In this document: positions 45,502 to 53,031 of the stretch, piece after piece
How positions within the stretch are numbered: position 1 is the stretch's first letter
How the letters are laid out: each line of letters begins with the position of its first letter
NCBI GenBank assembly: GCA_016710585.1
Contig: JADJVN010000014.1
Coordinates: forward strand, 66,877 to 130,876
DNA from: Saprospiraceae bacterium
GTDB lineage: Bacteria; Bacteroidota; Bacteroidia; Chitinophagales; Saprospiraceae
Direction of reading: 5' to 3'
DNA length: 64,000 bases
Notes under the pieces: generated by a model
Told to the model about the DNA's origin: nothing
Seen by the model: only the letters and a program-made list of their open reading frames with translations
Database searches by the model: none
Translations under genes and position numbers: made by a program

Positions 45502-48500
45502 ATGCAGTGGAATCAAAACTATTATGATCAATTGATTCACAAAGTGGATCAATTCACAAGGAAATATTACATCAATCAAATCATTAGAGGTAGCTTGTAT
45601 TTTGTGGGGCTGGTGACCATAGTCTTCATTGCTTTCAATCTACTTGAGAACCAATTTTATTTCTCCAAAGCTATTCGCAAATTATTGTTTTTCAGCTTTT
45701 TAGGATTATTTGGAATCACTTTTTGGAATTGGGTATTGACTCCCATGCTTCACTATTTTAAATTGGGAAAACTTATCAGTCATGAAGAGGCTGCAAAAAT
45801 TATTGGAACCCATTTTACTGATGTCAAAGACAAATTGCTCAATGTTTTACAGCTAAAAAGCCAATCCATAGGTTATACCGACAGAACTTTATTTGAGGCA
45901 AGTATCAACCAAAAAGCTTCCGAATTGCGTCCAGTTCCTTTTGTGAGTGCAATAGATCTCAATAAAAATAAAAAATATGTCCAGTATGCTTTCCTACCAT
46001 TACTGCTTTTAGGAGGATTATGGATTTGGAACCCCGATGTGATAAAAAATCCAACGACCAGATTAATTCAAAACAATAAAGAATTTGAAAAAGCTGCTGC
46101 TTTCAAATTTGTTTTCCCAGAAGTGGATCTCAAGACTCCCCAGAATTCTGACTATACACTCCAAATCAAAACAGAAGGTTCAGCTATTCCAGCAGAAGCA
46201 TTTATTGAAGTAGATCACTTCCAATACAGAATGCATCAAGACGAACCTGGTGTATTCTCATATACCTTTAATAACGTTCAAGAAAATCAAATTTTTCAGA
46301 TATTTTCTGGAGATATCAGATCTACCGAACGCGAACTGAAGGTCATGATGTTGCCGCAAATGGCTGAATTTGAAGTCATGCTAGAATATCCAGCTTATAC
46401 TGCTAAAAAAAGTGAAACACTGCAAAACATAGGAGATCTCAATGTTCCAGTAGGAACAAAAGCCATTTGGTATTTCAATACGGCTCATGCAGAGGAAATG
46501 AAACTGAGATTTGACGGAAATCAAAGCATCCAATCTCTTCAGCGTAAAGCTGAAAATGAGTTCCAATTTTCCCATCGCATTATGAAAGATGGACATTATA
46601 CACTTTTTCTCAAGAACAATCAAATCGAAACAGCGGATTCAATAAACTATCAACTCAATATCGTCCCTGACAATTATCCTCAAGTCAATGTTCAACCATT
46701 TGCCGATAGCAGCGATGCTGCACAAATTTATTTTGCAGGGGATGTAGCAGATGATTATGGCTTGAAAAAATTAAATTTCAATTATATCATCCGTCATAAA
46801 AATGGACAGGAGGAAGCATTGCAAAGTAAATTAATCAATAGTTTTACCAATGAAAAATCTGGTACATTCCGCCATCAATTCAATATCAATGACTTAGAGA
46901 TGGAAGCGGGTGATCATGTAAGCTATTATTTTGAAATATGGGATAATGATGCTGTAAATGGCAGTAAATCTACCAAAAGTGCCATTCAAGATTACAGGCT
47001 TGCTAGTGTGGAGGAATCCGCTAAAAGCGAAACTCAAAACAATGAAGATATTAAGGAGAATTTGAAAAAAGCCCAAGAGGACTCAGAAAAATTGAAACAA
47101 AAATTGGCTGAGTTTAAAGACAAAATGCGTCAACAAAAAGACGTCAACTGGAACAATAAAAAGGATCTTGACAAAATGATGAAAGAACAAGAAAAGATCC
47201 AACAACAGTTCGAAGAAGCAAAGAAAAAATTTGAAGAAAATTTAAAGAAACAAGATCAGCATAGCAATCCAGATGAGAAAATTTTAGAAAAACAAGAAAA
47301 ATTACAAAAATTAATGAATGAGTCCATGAGCCAGGAAATGAAGAGTCTTATGGATGAAATTCAAAAATTAATGCAAGAGTTAAATAAGGATCAAGCAATC
47401 CAGATGTCTGAGAAATTTGAAATGAAAAATGAAGATGTTGCAAAAGAAATGGACAGGTTGCTGGAACTTTTCAAAGAATTGGAACTAGAAAAAGCGCTAA
47501 AAGAGCAAATCGACAGAATCAAAGATCTCGCGGCTGAACAAAAAAATCTTGCAGAGAAAACAGAAAAAAAAGAAGAGTCTCCTGAAGATTTAAAAAAGAA
47601 ACAAGAAGAACTAAATAAAAAATTTGAAGACGTCCAGAAAAAACAAGAGGAATTAAAAAAGAAAAATGAAGCTTTGGAAAAGCCAAAGCCAATGGATGAT
47701 AAAAAGAAAGAGTCTGAGGAAATATCCAAAGACATGAAAGATGCCAAGGAAAAATTGGATAAAAAGGAAAATAAGAGCGCCTCTGAAAAACAAAAAGATG
47801 CTGCCAAGAAAATGGATGACATGGCAGAGCAAATGGAAAAAGAAGAAGAACAAAACGAGCAAGATGAAAATGCTGAAGATATTAAGATGATACGTCAATT
47901 ATTGGAAAATCTTGTTGCATTGTCATTTGAGCAAGAGAGTCTGATCAAATCATTTTCAGAAGTGAATCCACAGACTCCTAAATATACCAACCTCGTTCAA
48001 GATGAATTCAGACTAAAGGACAATTTCAAGTTGATAGAAGATACTTTACAGCAACTCGCCAAAAGAGTCATTCAAATAGAATCCTTCGTCATGGAAAAAG
48101 TCTCTGAGGTGAATGATAATTTCTCAAAGAGTATCGAGAATCTTGAAGAGAGAAATATACCTCAAGCTTCGGGTCATCAATATCGTGTCATGAAGAATGT
48201 CAATGACCTTGCAGTGATGTTGGCTGAGTCTTTGGACAATAAACAAAAAGAACAAAACGCATCTTGCAATAAACCTGGTGGAGGATCATGCAATAAACCT
48301 AGTAAAAAGAAAAAATCCAGTTCTTCCTGCAAAAAACCAGGAAATGGCAAATCGGGAAAAGTACCTATGGATAAAATCACAGAAGGTGCTAAGAAGCTCG
48401 AAGATGGAATGAAAGGCATGTCAAAGAAAATGAAAGAAGGGCAGCAAGGATCTAGCAAGGAGTTCGCTGAAATGGCTGCAAAACAAGCCCAATTGCGAAA

Positions 48501-48873
48501 AATGCTACAAGATCTCGAGCAGGAGAAAAGAGAACAAGGACAAGGCTCACAAGAAATGCGAGACATCATTAACGAATTAAATAAAACTGAAAAAGAGCTT
48601 GTAAATAAGCAAATCTCTAATGAAGCGTTGAAAAGACAGGCAGAAATCACAACAAAACTCCTCGATGCAGAGCGCGCTGAGAGAGAAAGAGAGTATAAAG
48701 AGGAGCGTGAATCAGAATCTGGTACGAATATTGAACGTAAATTTCCGCCTAGCCTTGAGGAGTATTTAAAACAACGCCAGGCAGAAACAGAATGGTTCCA
48801 ACACGTCTCGCCGGATCTACGGCCATTTTACAAGAAGTTGGTAGAAAATTATTACCAAGGACAGAAAAAATAA
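45502..48873 (+). CDS. DUF4175 family giant coiled-coil membrane protein
   Basis: The 1123-residue protein has an SD (AAGGAG, 6 bases before ATG). Two or three N-terminal membrane helices (about 29-85 and 155-175) precede a periplasmic beta-rich part (about 180-510). A very long Lys/Glu coiled coil spans about 515-830 (KEEQNEQDENAEDIKMIRQL near its end). A Cys-rich hinge (SCNKPGGGSCNKPSKKKKSS, about 918-945) and another helical tail follow. The order fits the DUF4175 proteins of Bacteroidota. The function is not established. It is translationally close to the ATPase gene 2 bp downstream. Confidence 0.8.
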   Translation: MQWNQNYYDQLIHKVDQFTRKYYINQIIRGSLYFVGLVTIVFIAFNLLENQFYFSKAIRKLLFFSFLGLFGITFWNWVLTPMLHYFKLGKLISHEEAAKIIGTHFTDVKDKLLNVLQLKSQSIGYTDRTLFEASINQKASELRPVPFVSAIDLNKNKKYVQYAFLPLLLLGGLWIWNPDVIKNPTTRLIQNNKEFEKAAAFKFVFPEVDLKTPQNSDYTLQIKTEGSAIPAEAFIEVDHFQYRMHQDEPGVFSYTFNNVQENQIFQIFSGDIRSTERELKVMMLPQMAEFEVMLEYPAYTAKKSETLQNIGDLNVPVGTKAIWYFNTAHAEEMKLRFDGNQSIQSLQRKAENEFQFSHRIMKDGHYTLFLKNNQIETADSINYQLNIVPDNYPQVNVQPFADSSDAAQIYFAGDVADDYGLKKLNFNYIIRHKNGQEEALQSKLINSFTNEKSGTFRHQFNINDLEMEAGDHVSYYFEIWDNDAVNGSKSTKSAIQDYRLASVEESAKSETQNNEDIKENLKKAQEDSEKLKQKLAEFKDKMRQQKDVNWNNKKDLDKMMKEQEKIQQQFEEAKKKFEENLKKQDQHSNPDEKILEKQEKLQKLMNESMSQEMKSLMDEIQKLMQELNKDQAIQMSEKFEMKNEDVAKEMDRLLELFKELELEKALKEQIDRIKDLAAEQKNLAEKTEKKEESPEDLKKKQEELNKKFEDVQKKQEELKKKNEALEKPKPMDDKKKESEEISKDMKDAKEKLDKKENKSASEKQKDAAKKMDDMAEQMEKEEEQNEQDENAEDIKMIRQLLENLVALSFEQESLIKSFSEVNPQTPKYTNLVQDEFRLKDNFKLIEDTLQQLAKRVIQIESFVMEKVSEVNDNFSKSIENLEERNIPQASGHQYRVMKNVNDLAVMLAESLDNKQKEQNASCNKPGGGSCNKPSKKKKSSSSCKKPGNGKSGKVPMDKITEGAKKLEDGMKGMSKKMKEGQQGSSKEFAEMAAKQAQLRKMLQDLEQEKREQGQGSQEMRDIINELNKTEKELVNKQISNEALKRQAEITTKLLDAERAEREREYKEERESESGTNIERKFPPSLEEYLKQRQAETEWFQHVSPDLRPFYKKLVENYYQGQKK

Positions 48874-48875
48874 AG

Positions 48876-49262
48876 ATGATTAGGATAGCTTCCATACCAT
48901 CTAATATCTGCATTATTGAAAAGTATTTACAAGCTATATTTGAAGAATATAAGCTTGATAAAAAACTATATCCAAATGTTTTGATATCTCTCACTGAAGC
49001 TGTAAATAATGCAATCATACATGGCAATAAATTGGACGAAAAGAAATATGTCTTGCTCAATTCAATTTGTCGCCAACACGCCATCTGCTTTAAGATCTCC
49101 GATGAAGGACAAGGCTTTGACCCTGCCCAAGTACCAGATCCCACATGTCCAGAAAATATAGAAAAATGTGGCGGCAGAGGTGTCTTTTTAATGCAAAAAT
49201 TATCAGACAAATTGGTATATTCAGATAATGGTCGAACTGTAGAGATTGAGTTTTGCTTTTAA
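48876..49262 (+). CDS. Anti-sigma factor-type ATP-binding protein (RsbW/SpoIIAB-like)
   Basis: ATG 48876 gives 128 residues; an upstream frame exists only inside the DUF4175 gene. The GHKL fold has the N-box SLTEAVNNAIIHGNK, the G1-box ISDEGQGFDPAQVPDP and the G2-box CGGRGVFLMQKLSDKL. Such kinases usually bind and inactivate a sigma factor or phosphorylate an anti-anti-sigma STAS protein. Neither partner is next door. The 2-bp gap from the DUF4175 stop implies a shared transcript, a conserved-looking pairing. Confidence 0.87.
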   Translation: MIRIASIPSNICIIEKYLQAIFEEYKLDKKLYPNVLISLTEAVNNAIIHGNKLDEKKYVLLNSICRQHAICFKISDEGQGFDPAQVPDPTCPENIEKCGGRGVFLMQKLSDKLVYSDNGRTVEIEFCF

Positions 49263-49675
49263 TCTGATAATATTGATATTTTACATTCGACCCATTCAGG
49301 GTCGCTAATTATGCTTAAACATTTGCAAGTAAGATTTGAATCCTTCGGATTCATTTTGTTGGTATTGAGATAAAATTATACAACACTAATTCGTTAGGAT
49401 ATTTCTCCCAAATTAGATCTCATCCTTCAAATAGATTTTGCACTTTAGAAAAAGCAAATAATATTTTTTACCCAAAATGGGTCAATTGATTGTAGAAAAT
49501 ATATTAGAGATTATCTTCTACCTTGCTGGGATCTAGGCTTGAATTTATAAAAATCAATGAACTATATACAATAATAATTAAACCCAAATTTTTCAATTAT
49601 ACAAACAATGAGCATGTTTGCGTTATAATAAGTCAACCAAATTTTGGTTGAGCTATTTCAAATTCTGATCCCTTT
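49263..49675. other. Intergenic region with three small hairpins
   Basis: 413 bp without a gene. Hairpins are CGACCC-ATTCA-GGGTCG (49288-49304), GAATCC-TTC-GGATTC (49338-49352) and ACCC-AAAA-T-GGGT (49470-49482). The first could terminate the ATPase gene but has no T tract. The two ACCC..GGGT hairpins share a sense with repeats at 40 kb. Confidence 0.5.
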
Positions 49676-51538
49676 ATGAAAAATCTATTACTTATAGTAT
49701 TCATCTTTTCCATAAAATACTGGGCCATTTCCCAGGACAGTGAATTCGATCTCATAAAGACAGTACCAGGATTTGACTGTATTGATGGTATTTATTCAAC
49801 AAAATATAAAGAAATAATAATTTTAACTGGCCAATCCAAAATATATTACTCAACGAATTTTACAAAAACATGGCATGAAATTACAAGTCAAAAATTCGAA
49901 AGCCAAATAGATACTGAAAATGAAAATTATGAATATGAAGAACCATATATTCAATATAAGCACCGAAAAATATATGAATTGGCGGATGGCACCATTATTC
50001 TATTTTATAATAATACTATGTTTTCATATCATGGTAAGGGTGCCTTGAAGATAATTAAGGAGAATTGTACTCAAAGAGAATTTGCTATAAATGAAAATGA
50101 AACAATTTACACAGTATCAAATGATAGTGTTTTTACCCAATTTTATTTAAATGATTCACTTGCATTTTTTACAAAAGTTGCAGATATTCAAGGCAAGTTA
50201 TTGGGGGCAAGAGCAAATTATCTGTTCTTTTGGGAGTTGAATACTGATTCATTTTTGATTAAACGATTAGATGCAAATAAGTCTGTGAAAGTTATTTTTA
50301 GAATGGAGAATCCAAATAATTTAAATCGGTTTTATTTTAAGAAAGATGCAATTTATATTGAACCTTATTCTATATATAAATCTAATGATTATGGCGATAC
50401 TTGGGTTGATAGTAGGATTGAGTCAAAAACTTTTGATCATGATAATCAGATTTCAATTGAAGACAACAATTCCAAATTAAAAATAAATTGGGATAATTCA
50501 AAAATGAATAAGCGCTATTTTATTTCAGGAAAGAAAAATTTAACACTTTTTACTAATATCAAATCTAGCCCTTATTGGGATATTTCAAATGTCAATTCTG
50601 ACCAATGGATTCTATTCACTAATAGTGAGATCAAATTGTTCTCTCATAAAAAAGTTAAAGAATTAAAATATCCTTATAATGTTGCAGTAGTTTACACTAT
50701 CGCTTCAAGTTCTAGAAAAGGCATGATAGTAAAGACAGATGAAGGATATTTCATTACCAAGAATAATTGTAAAACTTGGAGAAAATTGGAGCTACAAAGT
50801 AACTATTCAAGCTATATTTATTCTTATAAAGTTGGATTAAAAGGAAAAGAAAATGTAAGCATCTATCATGAAAAGACAAAATCTATAACATTTTTTCACG
50901 GTTTGAAAGTAAGAGAAATTGATCTGGAGAAAATAAATAAAAAATACAATATTAATATATACGGCTTAGCATATGGAAAAAAATATTTTCTTAGCACAAT
51001 TGACTCTAACCTCTATATAATAAAGAGAAAATTACAACAAGTAAAATTACCACTTGAACCCACTACTCTTTTTTTTGATCCTCCAAAAATATATTGTAGT
51101 AATGATACTTCCATTTATTATTCGAAGGATATGGGAAAAAACTGGAACTCAATGGGTATTCAAAACTGCAATTTTATTGAGATAGAATGTGTTTTGCCAA
51201 ATGGTACTTTATATTATTCTAGTTCGGATGGACTACTTTCTAATCCCTACATAAAATTATATAGAACCAATGATTTTGGTAAGAATATAATGTTGCTAGA
51301 CTCAGCATATAGAGACACACATATAAGTGAAAAACATAAGTTTTTCCCAAATGGGATAATACAAAAGCGTAATGAATTTTATAGGGATAATCATACACTT
51401 TTGAATTCATTGCAATTGGTGAAGCAATTTCCAAATGGTACTATTTTCACAAATTATCATTTTGCAAAAGATAATTATGTTTACCGTATTGATGAAAAAG
51501 AATATTTGTTATATAAATCAAAGGAAAAATTGAAGTAG
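49676..51538 (+). CDS. Exported Asp-box (BNR/sortilin-like) propeller protein
   Basis: The 620-residue protein has a signal peptide (MKNLLLIVFIFSIKYWAISQ). Repeated Asp-box motifs mark blades of a propeller: YYSTNFTKTWHEI, YKSNDYGDTWVDS, FITKNNCKTWRKL, YYSKDMGKNWNSM and YRTNDFGKNIMLL. Unlike most exported proteins in this window it has no T9SS sorting domain. It ends in YRIDEKEYLLYKSKEKLK, so it probably stays in the periplasm. No catalytic residues of sialidases were recognised. Related proteins include the Ycf48/VPS10-like group. Confidence 0.75.
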   Translation: MKNLLLIVFIFSIKYWAISQDSEFDLIKTVPGFDCIDGIYSTKYKEIIILTGQSKIYYSTNFTKTWHEITSQKFESQIDTENENYEYEEPYIQYKHRKIYELADGTIILFYNNTMFSYHGKGALKIIKENCTQREFAINENETIYTVSNDSVFTQFYLNDSLAFFTKVADIQGKLLGARANYLFFWELNTDSFLIKRLDANKSVKVIFRMENPNNLNRFYFKKDAIYIEPYSIYKSNDYGDTWVDSRIESKTFDHDNQISIEDNNSKLKINWDNSKMNKRYFISGKKNLTLFTNIKSSPYWDISNVNSDQWILFTNSEIKLFSHKKVKELKYPYNVAVVYTIASSSRKGMIVKTDEGYFITKNNCKTWRKLELQSNYSSYIYSYKVGLKGKENVSIYHEKTKSITFFHGLKVREIDLEKINKKYNINIYGLAYGKKYFLSTIDSNLYIIKRKLQQVKLPLEPTTLFFDPPKIYCSNDTSIYYSKDMGKNWNSMGIQNCNFIEIECVLPNGTLYYSSSDGLLSNPYIKLYRTNDFGKNIMLLDSAYRDTHISEKHKFFPNGIIQKRNEFYRDNHTLLNSLQLVKQFPNGTIFTNYHFAKDNYVYRIDEKEYLLYKSKEKLK

Positions 51539-51605
51539 GACATTTTCAGTTAAGGAATCTCATTGGCAAATCTTTTCTGAGAGTTTATAGACAATAAAAT
51601 AGTTA

Positions 51606-51804
51606 CTCCTTTGGCAAATAAATATCCCCAACCCTTCCCTTGTTAGGGAAGGGAGTCATATGAGAAATGTTACTATGACAGACCCTAAGAAAATAGATTA
51701 AATGCTAAAACGAATTATTCTTTATAATAATTAATTTTAAATATGAATCAAACTAATGTCATGTTCCCCTTCCCTAACAAGGGAAGGGTCAGGGATGGGT
51801 TATT
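51606..51804. mobile_element. Deleted DUF559 mini-element, unit 1
   Basis: The left end is 51606-51656 with the hairpin CCCTTCCCTTGTTAGGGAAGGG-type sequence at 51632-51653. The right end is its inverted copy at 51766-51804 (hairpin 51767-51788). Between them only about 110 bp remains: a remnant of the DUF559 3' junction (51664-51707) and AT-rich DNA identical in pattern to unit 3. No intact gene. Confidence 0.65.
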
Positions 51805-51824
51805 CTTCCAGAGGTGCTACCACA

Positions 51825-51980
51825 TTATTCCACCACAATTTTTCTCCTAATATCCTTTATCTCTAAAATATAAATCCCACTAGGAATTTGACTTAGATCT
51901 GCATGGATTTTTTGATCATCACTTTTATAGAAATCTATTTTATAGTACTTTCTTGTTTGGCTATCTTTGAAGGGGTATTT
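51825..51980 (-). pseudogene. Orphan T9SS sorting-domain fragment A
   Basis: The minus strand encodes RKYYKIDFYKSDDQKIHADL and SQIPSGIYILEIKDIRRKIV before a stop at 51825. This is the homologue of the last ~50 residues of the beta-helix protein at 53032. It is joined abruptly at its upstream end to the left repeat of unit 2. No gene body precedes it. Confidence 0.7.
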
Positions 51981-52009
51981 CACTCCTTTGGCAAATAACC
52001 CATCCCCAA

Positions 52010-52031
52010 CCCTTCCCTTGTTAGGGAAGGG
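52010..52031. repeat. Hairpin inside the left terminal repeat of unit 2
   Basis: CCCTTCCCT-TGTT-AGGGAAGGG, perfect 9-bp arms. The same hairpin is at 51632-51653 and 52756-52777. The inverted version with loop AACA is at 51767-51788 and 52513-52534, and imperfectly at 52973-52995. Confidence 0.85.
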
Positions 52032-52052
52032 AGTAATGTGAAGTAAAATTAT

Positions 52053-52060
52053 TATCTTTG
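52053..52060 (+). promoter_or_regulatory. -7 box of the DUF559 gene, close to the start codon
   Basis: TATCTTTG ends 4 bases before ATG 52065 and is repeated at the same place in unit 3. A transcript starting at the usual distance would be almost or fully leaderless. The -33 element is not a good TTG. Confidence 0.42.
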
Positions 52061-52064
52061 AAAA

Positions 52065-52448
52065 ATGAAAACATTAGATGCATTACATTTTGCCAGAGAT
52101 TTAAGAAAAAACCAGACTTCTGCAGAAATGCTCCTATGGCAGATGCTAAGAAAAAGACAAATCCATGGCATGAAATTTTTAAGACAGTTCAAAATTGAAC
52201 ACTCTAATATCAATGGTATAAAAAATTATTTTATAGTTGATTTTTATTGTCATGATCTAAAATTTATTATCGAAGTTGATGGAAAAATTCACAGCTTTCA
52301 GCCCGATTATGATAGAGATAGACAGATGATTTTAGAAGCTATGGGCTACAATTTTTTTAGAATCAAAAATCTAGAAGTAGAACAGGAGTCTATAATAACT
52401 GAATTGAAAAATCACATTTTGAAATTAATACAAAGCAAATTAAAGTAA
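52065..52448 (+). CDS. DUF559 / Vsr-like PD-(D/E)XK endonuclease
   Basis: The 127-residue protein has the DUF559 layout: ARDLRKNQTSAEMLLWQMLR, then MKFLRQFKIE, the catalytic core FIVDFYCHDLKFIIEVDGKIH (Asp59, Glu70, Asp72) and RDRQMILEAMGYNFFRIKN. The family is related to very-short-patch-repair endonucleases. Its true substrate is unknown. It lies between hairpin-bearing inverted repeats and seems to be the only gene of a small mobile unit. Confidence 0.88.
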   Translation: MKTLDALHFARDLRKNQTSAEMLLWQMLRKRQIHGMKFLRQFKIEHSNINGIKNYFIVDFYCHDLKFIIEVDGKIHSFQPDYDRDRQMILEAMGYNFFRIKNLEVEQESIITELKNHILKLIQSKLK

Positions 52449-52570
52449 ACGAGCTTTTACAAAAGCTAGACCAATTTTAAATACAATTAAAATTTTAAAC
52501 AAAATCATGTTCCCCTTCCCTAACAAGGGAAGGGTCAGGGATGGGTTATTCTTCTAGCAACTCTACTACT

Positions 52571-52726
52571 TCACCTTACTACAAATTTTCTCCTAACATT
52601 ATTATATTCTAAAATATCAATCCCACTAGGAATTTGACTAAGATCTGCATGGAATTTTTGATCATCGCTTTTATAGATATCTATTTTATAGTACTTTCTT
52701 GTTTGGCTATCATTGAAGGGGTATTT
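52571..52726 (-). pseudogene. Orphan T9SS sorting-domain fragment B
   Basis: The minus strand encodes KYPFNDSQTRKYYKIDIYKS, then DDQKFHADLSQIPSGIDILE and ends RRKFVVR before TGA 52571. Its interior matches fragment A, while its last codons and the following ~44 bp match the end of the functional gene at 53032, so it is a mosaic. It is joined at its upstream end to the left repeat of unit 3. Confidence 0.7.
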
Positions 52727-53011
52727 CGCTCGTTTGGCAAATAACCCATCCCCAGCCCTTCCCTTGTTAGGGAAGGGAGTTAGGTGTTATAAAATTATTA
52801 TCTTTGAAAAATGAAAACATTAGATGCATTACATCTTGCCAGAGATTTAAGAAAAAACCAGACTTCTGCGGAAATGCTACTATGGTGGATGCTAAGAAAA
52901 TGGATTAAATGCTAAAACGATTTATTCTTTATAATAATTAATTTTAAATATGAATCAAACTAATGTCATGTTCCCATTCCCTAACAAGGGAAGGGTCAGG
53001 GATGGGTTATT
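52727..53011. mobile_element. Deleted DUF559 mini-element, unit 3
   Basis: The left end carries hairpin 52756-52777. The right end is at 52973-53011, with one arm mutated (CCCATTCCCT). It keeps the promoter box and first codons of the nuclease gene, then jumps to the same AT-rich 3' sequence seen in unit 1. It abuts the stop codon of the beta-helix T9SS gene, 20 bp away. Confidence 0.65.
52811..52915 (+). pseudogene. Truncated DUF559 nuclease remnant
   Basis: A 34-codon ORF whose first 30 residues (MKTLDALHLARDLRKNQTSA ... WMLRK) match the intact nuclease. It then ends WIKC-stop after an internal deletion that removes the catalytic core. Unit 1 has the same downstream junction sequence. Confidence 0.8.
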
Positions 53012-53031
53012 CTCCTAGCAACTCTACTACT

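Larger units (their letters stand above)
51981..52550. mobile_element. DUF559 endonuclease mini-element, intact unit 2
   Basis: The left end is ACTCCTTTGGCAAATAACCC with hairpin 52010-52031. The right end is 52512-52550 with hairpin 52513-52534, the inverted complement of the left over about 36 bp (AATAACCCATCCC ... CCTTCCCTTGTTAGGGAAGG core). Between them is one complete PD-(D/E)XK gene (52065-52448) with its own -7 box. No DDE, tyrosine or serine transposase is present. No clear target-site duplication was seen. Confidence 0.68.

Noticed and set aside
47391..47898. Phe/Ser-rich minus-strand frames in the DUF4175 coiled-coil region
   Set aside because: They are the antisense of Lys/Glu-rich codons (AAA/GAA) and have no independent support.
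51632..51788. Hairpins in the DUF559 units as ordinary terminators
   Set aside because: Neither orientation is followed by a T run, and the surrounding bases are conserved beyond the stem.
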